Source: Propionicimonas sp.
Lineage (GTDB): Bacteria > Actinomycetota > Actinomycetes > Propionibacteriales > Propionibacteriaceae
Length of the DNA: 7,122 nt
NCBI GenBank assembly: GCA_031119515.1
Contig: JAVHXR010000139.1
Coordinates: 1 to 7,122, forward strand
Direction of reading: 5' to 3'
The notes beneath the pieces are model-generated. The model searched no databases, was not told the DNA's origin, and saw only the letters and a list, made by a program, of their open reading frames with translations. Below are positions 1 to 5,677 of this stretch, one piece after another (within the stretch, counting starts at the first letter, position 1; every line of letters begins with the position of its first letter). Made by a program: the position numbers and the translations under genes.

Positions 1-1494
1 ACGTTCTACGCCCGCGGCCAGACCGGCCAGCAGCTGCTGATCGGGGCCTACCAGGCGCTGGAGCGCCAGATCGCTGCCGGCACGGTCAAGATGTACAACC
101 GGCACGAGATGCTCGAGCTGATCATCGTCGACGGCAAGGCCCGTGGCATCGTCACCCGCAACATGGTGACCGGAGCCATCGAGAGCTGGTTCGCCGACGC
201 CGTGGTGCTCGCCACCGGCGGCTACGGCAACGTGTTCTTCCTGTCGACCAACGCGATGGGCTGCAACGTCACCGCGAACTGGCGGGCGCACCGCAAGGGC
301 GCCTACTTCGGCAACCCCTGCTACACGCAGATCCACCCGACCTGCATCCCGGTGCACGGCTCGAACCAGAGCAAGCTCACCTTGATGTCCGAGTCGCTGC
401 GCAACGACGGCCGGATCTGGGTGCCCAAGCGTGCCGAGGACTGCGAGAAGGACCCCCGCCAGATTCCCGAGGAGGACCGCGACTACTACCTGGAGCGGAT
501 CTACCCGGCATTCGGCAACCTGGTCCCGCGTGACATCGCCTCCCGCCAGGCGAAGAACCGGTGCGACGAGGGCCGCGGCGTCGGCCCGGCGGTCACCGAG
601 TTCGACTCCGAGGGCAACGAGGTCAGGGTGCGCCGCGGCGTCTACCTCGACTTCGCCGACGCGATCTCTCGCCTCGGCAAGGACGGCGTCGCCGCCCGGT
701 ACGGCAACCTGTTCGACATGTACGCCCAGATCACGGGCGAGAACCCGTACGAGACCCCGATGCGGATCTACCCGGCGGTGCACTACACCATGGGTGGGCT
801 GTGGGTCGACTACGACCTGTCGAGCAACATTCCGGGCCTGTACGTCACCGGTGAGGCGAACTTCTCCGACCACGGTGCGAACCGCCTCGGCGCGTCGGCC
901 CTGATGCAGGGCCTGGCCGACGGCTACTTCGTGCTTCCCAACACGATCAACGACTACCTGTCGGCGGGTCCGTTCGCCAAGGTGGACGAGTCCCATCCGG
1001 CGGCTGTCGAGGCGCTGGCGTCGGTCCAGGAGCGGGTCGACACCCTGCTGGCGGTCAAGGGCAGCCGGACGGTGGACTCCTTCCACAAGGAGCTCGGCCA
1101 CATCATGTGGGAGTACTGCGGGATGGAGCGGACGGAGGCCGGCCTGATGAAGGCGGTCGGTCTGATCCGGGCGCTCCGCGAGGAGTTCTGGCGCGACGTC
1201 AAGGTCACCGGCGTGAACGAGGACCTTAACCAGACCCTGGAGCGGGCCGGCCGGGTCGCCGACTTCTTCGAGCTGGGCGAGCTGATGTGCGTGGACGCCC
1301 TGCACCGGCGGGAGTCCTGCGGCGGCCACTTCCGGGCCGAGAGCCAGACCGAGGACGGCGAGGCGCTGCGTGACGACGAGAACTTCCTCTACGTCGGCGC
1401 GTGGGAGTTCACCGGGACCGGCCAGCAGCCCGTGCTGCACAAGGAACCCCTGGAGTACGAGTACATCGAGCTGAAGCAACGGAGTTACAAGTGA
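1..1494 (+). CDS. sdhA: Succinate dehydrogenase / fumarate reductase flavoprotein subunit, 5' end missing
   Basis: This subunit oxidises succinate to fumarate (or the reverse) on FAD at the cytoplasmic face of the membrane and passes electrons to SdhB. The frame is open from base 1, so the gene starts upstream; 497 residues remain of a family usually near 600-670. In fragment numbering, visible features are the substrate-site His112 in QIHPTCIP, the segment LMSESLRNDGRIWVP, the catalytic-type Arg177 in LVPRDIASR, His261 in HYTMGG, and Arg295 in DHGANRLGASALMQGL, which lies in the FAD/substrate region. The C-terminus (HKEPLEYEYIELKQRSYK) is typical. These motifs resemble the Bacillus/Corynebacterium-type subgroup. 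The N-terminal dinucleotide fold and the histidine that binds FAD covalently lie outside the window. The stop overlaps the sdhB start by 4 bases, so the two are probably translationally coupled. An sdhC membrane anchor gene is expected upstream (inference). The direction used in the cell cannot be read from sequence. Confidence 0.96.
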   Translation, partial: TFYARGQTGQQLLIGAYQALERQIAAGTVKMYNRHEMLELIIVDGKARGIVTRNMVTGAIESWFADAVVLATGGYGNVFFLSTNAMGCNVTANWRAHRKGAYFGNPCYTQIHPTCIPVHGSNQSKLTLMSESLRNDGRIWVPKRAEDCEKDPRQIPEEDRDYYLERIYPAFGNLVPRDIASRQAKNRCDEGRGVGPAVTEFDSEGNEVRVRRGVYLDFADAISRLGKDGVAARYGNLFDMYAQITGENPYETPMRIYPAVHYTMGGLWVDYDLSSNIPGLYVTGEANFSDHGANRLGASALMQGLADGYFVLPNTINDYLSAGPFAKVDESHPAAVEALASVQERVDTLLAVKGSRTVDSFHKELGHIMWEYCGMERTEAGLMKAVGLIRALREEFWRDVKVTGVNEDLNQTLERAGRVADFFELGELMCVDALHRRESCGGHFRAESQTEDGEALRDDENFLYVGAWEFTGTGQQPVLHKEPLEYEYIELKQRSYK

Positions 1495-2252
1495 ACATCA
1501 CCCTGCGCGTATGGCGCCAAGCGAACGCCGAGGCCGAGGGCCGGATGGTGACCTACCAGGTCACCGACGTGTCGCCGGACATGTCGTTCCTGGAGATGCT
1601 CGACCTGCTCAACGAGGACCTGACGGTCAAGGGCGAGGAGCCGGTGGCCTTCGACCACGACTGTCGTGAGGGCATCTGCGGGATGTGTGGCGTCGTGATC
1701 AACGGCACCGCGCACGGCCGGGGCGACTCTCCCGTCCCGACCACCACCTGCCAGCTCCACATGCGGTCCTTCGCCGATGGCGCCACCATCGACGTCGAGC
1801 CGTGGCGGGCCGGGCCGTTCCCGGTCCTGAAGGACCTGGTCGTGGACCGCTCCGCCTTCGACCGGATCATCCAGGCCGGCGGCTTCATCTCGGCGAACAC
1901 CGGCTCGGCCCCCGACGCGCACGCCGCGCCGGTGTCCAAGCTGAAGGCCGACCGCGGCTTCGACGCGGCGACCTGCATCGGCTGCGGTGCCTGCGTGGCG
2001 GCGTGCCCGAACTCGTCGGCGATGCTGTTCACCGGGGCGAAGATCACCCACCTGGCGATGCTCCCGCAGGGACAGCCGGAGCGCTACACGCGGGTGAAGT
2101 CGATGGTCGCCGCGCACGACGCGGAGGGCTTCGGCAACTGCACCAACATCGGCGAGTGCGCTGCGGTCTGCCCCAAGGAGATCCCGCTCGATGTCATCAG
2201 CCAGCTCAACCGCGACCTGATGGCCTCGCTGTTCAAGAAGGACGGCAAGTAG
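1491..2252 (+). CDS. sdhB: Succinate dehydrogenase / fumarate reductase iron-sulfur subunit
   Basis: This protein carries electrons from the SdhA flavin through three iron-sulfur clusters to the membrane quinone site. The GTG start at 1491 overlaps the sdhA stop (GTGA), with ACGGAG seven bases upstream; it gives 253 residues, normal for the family. An N-terminal ferredoxin domain has the [2Fe-2S] ligands Cys58, Cys63, Cys66 (CREGICGMC) and Cys87. The C-terminal domain has CIGCGACVAACP at 162-173 and CTNIGECAAVCP at 217-228. By family precedent the first three cysteines of the former plus Cys227 bind [4Fe-4S], and Cys172, Cys217 and Cys223 bind [3Fe-4S]. All expected ligands are present, so the gene looks intact. 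A longer in-frame version starting at 1401 is rejected because it would lie inside sdhA. Repeats and a terminator hairpin follow at once, so this is probably the last gene of the operon. Confidence 0.97.
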   Translation: MNITLRVWRQANAEAEGRMVTYQVTDVSPDMSFLEMLDLLNEDLTVKGEEPVAFDHDCREGICGMCGVVINGTAHGRGDSPVPTTTCQLHMRSFADGATIDVEPWRAGPFPVLKDLVVDRSAFDRIIQAGGFISANTGSAPDAHAAPVSKLKADRGFDAATCIGCGACVAACPNSSAMLFTGAKITHLAMLPQGQPERYTRVKSMVAAHDAEGFGNCTNIGECAAVCPKEIPLDVISQLNRDLMASLFKKDGK

Positions 2253-2400
2253 ACGACGACCGCGACGCCGCGGCAGCGGCGGCAAGGGAGGAGTCTTGAC
2301 GAGCGTCGCGTCAGCGAGGCGAGGAACGTGACGACGACCGCCCCAGCGGCGGCAGGCAACGAGTCCTGACGAGCGTCGCGTCAGCGAGACGAGGAACGCG
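2253..2400. repeat. Two imperfect tandem repeats directly after sdhB
   Basis: The segments 2291-2330 and 2361-2400 match at 37 of 40 bases with a period of 70. The similarity extends upstream: both units begin with ACGACGACCG (2253 and 2331) and contain CAGCGGCGGCA, the first unit carrying about eight extra bases. The core of each holds a small inverted repeat, TGACG-7 bases-CGTCA (2297-2313 and 2367-2383). The base just outside the stem differs between copies (T2296 or C2366), yet either can pair with the opposing G. The first unit begins exactly after the sdhB stop. No credible coding function is seen on either strand. It looks like a non-coding intergenic element, perhaps a member of a dispersed family, but no third copy is visible here. 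Confidence 0.75.
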
Positions 2401-2432
2401 CGAGGGCCCCGGGACCACCCCCGGGGCCCTCG
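2401..2432 (+). terminator. Strong GC hairpin ending the sdh operon
   Basis: A perfect 13-base inverted repeat (CGAGGGCCCCGGG and its complement) flanks the six-base loop ACCACC. Neighbouring CGCG bases could add to the stem with a one-base bulge. There is no T tract afterwards, which is common for proposed intrinsic terminators in GC-rich actinobacteria. Its position, after sdhB and the repeats and before an unrelated gene, supports a terminator role. The structure is seen in the sequence; the function is inferred. Confidence 0.72.
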
Positions 2433-2453
2433 GCGCGTCCGGGGCCGGAGGAG

Positions 2454-2459
2454 TAGCCT
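2454..2459 (+). promoter_or_regulatory. Possible -10 element for the membrane protein gene
   Basis: TAGCCT fits the TAnnnT pattern of actinobacterial -10 boxes and follows the terminator. No good -35 is seen at the usual distance. Transcription would start near 2466, downstream of the GTG at 2461, which would favour the ATG at 2509 as the translation start. The call is weak because such hexamers are frequent. Confidence 0.25.
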
Positions 2460-2508
2460 CGTGCCGGCCGTCGATCCGCGACGCCAGGCGGGCCAGGAGG
2501 GAGACGCG

Positions 2509-3231
2509 ATGCCGTTCGAACGGCTGCGGGCCAGCGACGTCCTCGCCACCACCAGGCGACTGGTGCTGCGGATCGGGGCACGGTTCCCGTCCCGCAACCT
2601 TGTGAAGGTGGCCGAGCGGCTGGCTGCCGTCGCCTCCGACGTCGAGCTCGCGAGCCGGCCACCGCGCTGGCTGCGACCGGTGCGGGTGGTGACGCTGATC
2701 CTCATCGCGCTGCTCACGCTGGTCACGGTGGTCTCGGTGCTGGCGCTCGCCGTGGAGCTGCTCGCCGGCACCGGCTCCACCCTGGGATGGCTGCAGGCGG
2801 TCGAGACCGGCATCAACGACATCGTGTTCGTGGCGGTCGCGATCCTGTTCCTGTGGCTGCTCCCGACGCACCTGGAGCGGCGCCGGATCCTCGCCGAACT
2901 GCACCGGTTGCGGTCGCTGGCCCACGTGATCGACATGCACCAGCTCACCAAGGATCCCGAACGGTTCGCCGCCGCCTTCCGTCCGACCGCCCAGACGGTC
3001 GACGTCAACATGACTCCGATCGAGATGGCCACCTACCTCGACTACTGCTCCGAGCTGCTGTCGCTGGTGGCCAAGACAGCGGCGCTGTACGCCGAGCGCT
3101 CGACCGACCCGGCGGTGCTGGCGATCATCTCCGACATCGAGAACCTGACCAACGGGATGTCGCGCAAGATCTGGCAGAAGCTCGCGCTGCTCCCGCGGCC
3201 CGCCGACACCACCGTCACCGGCGCCGACTGA
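2509..3231 (+). CDS. Uncharacterised protein with two membrane helices
   Basis: I do not recognise a named family. The 240-residue product has a basic, mainly helical N-terminal part (1-58), a first hydrophobic helix at about 60-85 (VVTLILIALLTLVTVVSVLA and following), a short linker, and a second helix at about 103-118 ending in FLWLLP. A charged C-terminal part of about 120 residues follows, opening with LERRRILAELHRLRSLAHVI and the His/Asp-containing stretch HVIDMHQLTKDP (139-150). Positive residues beside both helices suggest that both ends lie in the cytoplasm. No signal peptide, nucleotide-binding or metal motif is certain. The ATG has AGGAGGGA at 2495-2502, six bases upstream. An in-frame GTG at 2461 with GGAGGAG upstream would add 16 residues and cannot be excluded. 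The gene stands alone between the sdh terminator and the rplS leader, so context gives no role. Confidence 0.87.
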   Translation: MPFERLRASDVLATTRRLVLRIGARFPSRNLVKVAERLAAVASDVELASRPPRWLRPVRVVTLILIALLTLVTVVSVLALAVELLAGTGSTLGWLQAVETGINDIVFVAVAILFLWLLPTHLERRRILAELHRLRSLAHVIDMHQLTKDPERFAAAFRPTAQTVDVNMTPIEMATYLDYCSELLSLVAKTAALYAERSTDPAVLAIISDIENLTNGMSRKIWQKLALLPRPADTTVTGAD

Positions 3232-3273
3232 GCGGTGGGGGACCGGCCGCCGATTTCCGCGCCGGGTGCCGGG

Positions 3274-3372
3274 TGTGGCAGACTTGGAGATCGCGTGCCG
3301 TGGTTCGCCCCTGCCACAGGGGGAAGGCGACCAGCCCGCGCCCCGAACACCATTTCGAAGTGACCTGTGGCA
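3274..3372 (+). promoter_or_regulatory. rplS leader with mutually exclusive pairings
   Basis: Three arms are visible. Arm A (TGTGGCAG, 3274-3281) is perfectly complementary over 8 bases to part of arm B (CTGCCACA, 3311-3318). Arm B (TGCCACAGG, 3312-3320) is also perfectly complementary over 9 bases to arm C (CCTGTGGCA, 3364-3372). A:B and B:C cannot form together. Arm C ends six bases before the GAGGA ribosome binding site of rplS. This resembles an autoregulated ribosomal protein leader, but I cannot match it to a known RNA family. If the promoter overlaps arm A, only B:C would exist in RNA. Confidence 0.45.
3279..3284 (+). promoter_or_regulatory. Possible -10 element for rplS
   Basis: CAGACT lies within TGTGGCAGACTT and differs from TAnnnT at its first base. 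It would place the transcription start near 3291, about 100 bases before the rplS ATG. No clear -35 is seen. Some promoter is expected here, because the gene upstream is unrelated and the gap to it is about 160 bases. Confidence 0.33.
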
Positions 3373-3390
3373 CTGGCGAGGACAGATCCG

Positions 3391-3741
3391 ATGAACCCAC
3401 TCGTTGCAGAGATCGCGCAGTCCGCTCTGCGCACCGACATCCCCGACTTCCGCCCCGGCGACTCGGTCAAGGTGCACGTGCGCGTCATCGAGGGCAACCG
3501 CTCCCGGATCCAGGTCTTCGCCGGCGCTGTGATCGCCCGCAACGGCTCGGGCGTGGCAGAGGCCTTCACCGTCCGCAAGGTGTCCTTCGGCACCGGCGTC
3601 GAGCGGACCTTCCCGCTGCACTCCCCGATCATCGAGAAGATCGAGGTCGAGCGCCGCGGCGACGTCCGTCGCGCCAAGCTGTACTACCTGCGCGGTCTGC
3701 GCGGCAAGGCCGCCAAGATCAAGGAGAAGCGCGACCGCTGA
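3391..3741 (+). CDS. rplS: 50S ribosomal protein L19
   Basis: L19 is a component of the large ribosomal subunit and lies near the interface with the small subunit. The 116-residue product has the family landmarks in order: IPDFRPGDSVKVHVRVIEG, then a short strand region RIQVFAGAVIAR, EAFTVRKVSFGTGVERTFPL, HSPIIEKIEV, RRGDVRRAKLYYLRGLRGKA and a lysine-rich end. This is close to full length for the family. The ATG at 3391 is chosen because MNPLVAEIAQSALRTDIPDF fits the usual N-terminus and GAGGA lies eight bases upstream. A GTG at 3367 in the same frame would add eight residues and would sit inside arm C of the leader. The usual bacterial upstream neighbours rimM and trmD are not adjacent here. 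lepB follows after 48 bases. Confidence 0.97.
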   Translation: MNPLVAEIAQSALRTDIPDFRPGDSVKVHVRVIEGNRSRIQVFAGAVIARNGSGVAEAFTVRKVSFGTGVERTFPLHSPIIEKIEVERRGDVRRAKLYYLRGLRGKAAKIKEKRDR

Positions 3742-3756
3742 CCCGCGCCCTCGGCG

Positions 3757-3762
3757 TAGTCT
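3757..3762 (+). promoter_or_regulatory. Possible -10 element for lepB
   Basis: TAGTCT matches TAnnnT and lies 27 bases before the lepB GTG, which would give a leader of about 20 bases containing the GAGGGGG ribosome binding site. No strong -35 is seen. It may supplement read-through from rplS. Confidence 0.35.
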
Positions 3763-3789
3763 TGGAGCATTGCCAGGTGAGGGGGTGCG

Positions 3790-4569
3790 GTGAGCCGATC
3801 GGCTGATGCCACCGCGCGTCCCGCCGGCAGCGGCGGCTGGGCGACCGTCGGCGCGTGGATCCGCGAGATCCTGATCGTCGTCGTCGGCGCACTGATCGCC
3901 TCGACGCTGCTGCGGCTGTTCGTCGCCCAGATGTTCGTCATCCCCTCGGGATCGATGGAGAACACCCTGCAGATCGGCGACCGGGTCGCCGTCCAGAAGC
4001 TGATCGGCTTCGAGCGGGGCGACGTCGTCGTATTCCGGGACACCCTCGGCTGGCTGGCGCCGGCCGAACAGGAGGAGGACCCGCTCCGCAAGGCGCTGAT
4101 CTTCGTCGGCCTCGCCCCGGACGAGAGCACCAACCACCTGATCAAGCGGGTGATCGGGGTGCCCGGTGACCACGTGTCCTGCTGCGACGCCCAGGGCCGG
4201 GTGACGGTGAACGGGGTGGCCCTCAACGAGGGTGCCTACCTCTACACGGATCCCGCAACCGGGCGCCAGGTGGATCCGTCCTCGGTCAACTTCGACGTGA
4301 TCGTGCCGGCCGGCACGGTGTTCGTGATGGGGGACCACCGCAACAACTCCCAGGACTCCCGCTGCCACCTGGCCGACGACGCCGGGGACGACCCGCCGGG
4401 CACGCTGGCGTTCGTCCCGGTCGGGAACGTGGTCGGGACCGCGATCGCTGTCGTCTTCCCGTTCGACCGGATGCAGGCGCTGAACCGGCCCGCCACCTTC
4501 GGTGGCGTACCGCCCGGCGACACGCCACCGGAGGCGCCGGTGGTCACCGGGCCTCCTGTCATCTGCTGA
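3790..4569 (+). CDS. lepB: Signal peptidase I (leader peptidase, type I)
   Basis: This serine protease cuts signal peptides from exported proteins on the outer face of the cytoplasmic membrane with a Ser/Lys dyad. The 259-residue product has a short cytoplasmic N-terminus, one membrane helix at about 26-48, then IPSGSMENTL with the catalytic Ser55. The general base is Lys119 in HLIKRVIGVPGD, and the conserved box MGDHRNNSQDSR spans 180-191. All catalytic elements are present, in family order. The start is a GTG at 3790 with GAGGGGG at 3779-3785; nearby GTGs are out of frame. The last 25 residues are rich in Pro and Gly, end in Cys, and look like a variable tail with no second helix. rnhB starts seven bases after the stop, so the two are probably co-transcribed. 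The pairing with rplS and rnhB is conserved in actinobacteria. Confidence 0.97.
   Translation: MSRSADATARPAGSGGWATVGAWIREILIVVVGALIASTLLRLFVAQMFVIPSGSMENTLQIGDRVAVQKLIGFERGDVVVFRDTLGWLAPAEQEEDPLRKALIFVGLAPDESTNHLIKRVIGVPGDHVSCCDAQGRVTVNGVALNEGAYLYTDPATGRQVDPSSVNFDVIVPAGTVFVMGDHRNNSQDSRCHLADDAGDDPPGTLAFVPVGNVVGTAIAVVFPFDRMQALNRPATFGGVPPGDTPPEAPVVTGPPVIC
4491..4556 (+). other. Cluster of overlapping hairpins in the 3' end of lepB
   Basis: CGCCACC (4491-4497) can pair with GGTGGCG (4501-4507) across a three-base loop. CGGTGGCGT (4500-4508) can instead pair perfectly with ACGCCACCG (4522-4530). A third hairpin, GGAGGC (4530-4535) with GCCTCC (4551-4556), continues inward as CCGGT/ACCGG with one bulged base. 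They end 20 bases before the rnhB ATG. The complementarity is seen directly. A regulatory role is uncertain, because Pro, Gly and Ala/Thr codons in GC-rich DNA naturally make complementary runs. Confidence 0.32.
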
Positions 4570-4576
4570 GGCCACA

Positions 4577-5245
4577 ATGGTGGGCGTGGTGAGGCGCGAT
4601 TCCGGGCTCTACGGCTACGAGCGGTCGCTGCGACGCGGCGGCTTCGACCTGGTGGCCGGCACCGACGAGGCGGGACGCGGCGCGTGCGCCGGACCGCTGG
4701 TCGCTGCGGCGGTGATCCTGCGGCCCTCCACCCGGATCGAAGGACTCGCCGACTCCAAGCTGCTCACCCCCCGGCGCCGGGAGCGGGTCTACGCCGAGGT
4801 GGTGGCCCGCGCGCTGGCCTGGACGGTGGTGAGCCTCGACCCGGGCGAGTGCGACACCCTCGGGATGCATGTGGCCAACCTCGCGGCCCTTCGCCGCGCC
4901 GTGATGCGGCTCGCCGTCCCGCCGGACTTCGTGCTGTCGGACGGGTTCGCCGTCGACGGCCTGGGATTGCCCAACCTCGGGGTGTGGAAGGGCGACCAGG
5001 TGGCGGCCTGCGTGGCGGCGGCGTCCGTGGTCGCCAAGGTGACCCGCGACCAGATGATGGTCCGGGCCCACGATTCCTACCCGGAGTACGCCTTCGACAT
5101 CCACAAGGGCTACTGCACGGGGCTCCACCAGGAGCGGCTCGACCGGCACGGGCCGAGCCCGATCCACCGGTGGTGCTTCGACAACGTCCGGCGGGCGGCG
5201 GGGACGCGCGCCGCGGCTTCGTCCAGCCCGTCCGCGATCGACTAG
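4577..5245 (+). CDS. rnhB: Ribonuclease HII
   Basis: RNase HII cuts RNA in RNA/DNA hybrids and incises at single ribonucleotides in DNA, working in the cytoplasm on the chromosome. The 222-residue product carries GTDEAGRGACAGPLVAAAV with Asp30 and Glu31, then LADSKLLTPRRRERV, LSDGF with Asp122, KGDQVAACVAAASVVAKVTR with Asp140, and HKGYCT near the end. These four acidic residues correspond to the family's metal-binding DEDD set (by comparison with the E. coli enzyme). The ATG at 4577 is preferred, with TGAGG five bases upstream. GTGs at 4580, 4586 and 4589 are alternatives that would shorten the protein by up to four residues. The longer in-frame start at 4502 lies inside lepB. The last dozen residues (Ala/Ser-rich) look dispensable. 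The stop codon overlaps a likely -10 box of the next gene. Confidence 0.96.
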   Translation: MVGVVRRDSGLYGYERSLRRGGFDLVAGTDEAGRGACAGPLVAAAVILRPSTRIEGLADSKLLTPRRRERVYAEVVARALAWTVVSLDPGECDTLGMHVANLAALRRAVMRLAVPPDFVLSDGFAVDGLGLPNLGVWKGDQVAACVAAASVVAKVTRDQMMVRAHDSYPEYAFDIHKGYCTGLHQERLDRHGPSPIHRWCFDNVRRAAGTRAAASSSPSAID

Positions 5246-5248
5246 AGT
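5243..5248 (+). promoter_or_regulatory. Likely -10 element giving a near-leaderless DUF2469 mRNA
   Basis: TAGAGT fits TAnnnT and its first three bases are the rnhB stop codon. A transcription start 6-8 bases downstream would fall only about two to four bases before the DUF2469 ATG at 5258. The DUF2469 gene lacks a clear ribosome binding site, which agrees with leaderless or near-leaderless translation, a common mode in actinobacteria. No good -35 is visible. Confidence 0.45.
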
Positions 5249-5257
5249 GGGTCTGCC

Positions 5258-5569
5258 ATGAGTGCCGAGGACCTTGAACAGTACGAATCCGAGCTGGAAC
5301 TCCAGCTGTATCGGGAGTACAAGGACGTCGTCGGCATCTTCACCTACGCCGTGGAGACCGAGCGCCGCTTCTACCTGTGCAACGCCGTCGACCTGAAGGT
5401 TCGCACCGAGGGCGGCGACGTGTACTACGAGGTCTCGATGGGCGATGCCTGGGTCTGGGACATGTACCGTCCGGCCCGGTTCGTGAAGAGCGCCAAGGTG
5501 CTGACCTTCCGGGACGTCTCGATCGAGGAGATCGCGCACTCCGAGCTGAAGGTCCCCGAGAACCTGTAG
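5258..5569 (+). CDS. DUF2469 family protein
   Basis: This 103-residue acidic protein belongs to the DUF2469 family, highly conserved in actinobacteria and represented in M. tuberculosis by Rv2901c. No biochemical function is established to my knowledge. Recognisable stretches are MSAEDLEQYESELELQLYRE at the start, DVVGIFTYAVETERRFYLCN, VDLKVRTEGGDVYYEVSMGD, AWVWDMYRPARFVKSAKVL and a C-terminal end with ELKVPENL. There is no membrane segment or signal peptide, so it is probably cytoplasmic. The ATG at 5258 fits the family start. Upstream there is only GTGGG rather than a good ribosome binding site. It sits 12 bases after rnhB and just before a hairpin, so it could form its own short transcript. 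Its steady place beside lepB, rnhB and yraN hints at a housekeeping role (inference). Confidence 0.95.
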   Translation: MSAEDLEQYESELELQLYREYKDVVGIFTYAVETERRFYLCNAVDLKVRTEGGDVYYEVSMGDAWVWDMYRPARFVKSAKVLTFRDVSIEEIAHSELKVPENL

Positions 5570-5577
5570 CCGCGTCC

Positions 5578-5618
5578 GGCTGTGGACGAGCAGCCGCGGC
5601 CCGTGGTTGTCCACAGCC
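5578..5618. promoter_or_regulatory. Inverted repeat with two DnaA-box-like sites, or terminator hairpin
   Basis: GGCTGTGGAC (5578-5587) and GTCCACAGCC (5609-5618) are perfect inverted repeats, and a G-T and an A-T pair extend the stem to 12 in RNA, leaving 17 bases of loop. The right arm contains TTGTCCACA (5607-5615), an exact match to the usual actinobacterial DnaA box. The left arm read on the minus strand is TCGTCCACA (5581-5589), one base different. It lies nine bases after the DUF2469 stop, so it could equally be that gene's terminator, though no T tract follows. Confidence 0.5.
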
Positions 5619-5677
5619 TGGAGGGTTGCCTGAGCCATCCCGGCCGCCGGCGCCAAGACTCCGTGCGGAGGTGGCCG

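Noticed and set aside
2296..2301. TTGACG as a -35 box within the first repeat unit
   Set aside because: No TAnnnT -10 lies at a suitable distance, and the second copy reads CTGACG at the same place.
3218..3265. Inverted repeat CCGGCGC (3218-3224) and GCGCCGG (3259-3265) after the membrane protein gene, with a nested GCGG/CCGC
   Set aside because: The main stem is only seven bases across a 34-base loop and lies partly in coding sequence; in DNA this GC-rich it is too weak to call a terminator.
1485..4575. Long minus-strand open frames (about 515 and 754 codons) across sdhB, the membrane protein gene, rplS and lepB
   Set aside because: They run antisense to well-recognised genes, are rich in Arg, Gly, His and Asp of the kind produced by GC-rich antisense frames, and show no family motif.
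5659..5670. Small hairpin CTCC-GTGC-GGAG covering the yraN ribosome binding site
   Set aside because: The stem is only four base pairs (five with a strained two-base loop), too short to claim regulation.
5582..5677. Upstream extension of yraN from a GTG at 5582
   Set aside because: The added 32 residues are unlike the family, there is no ribosome binding site, and the extension crosses the inverted repeat; the GTG at 5678 has GGAGG well placed.
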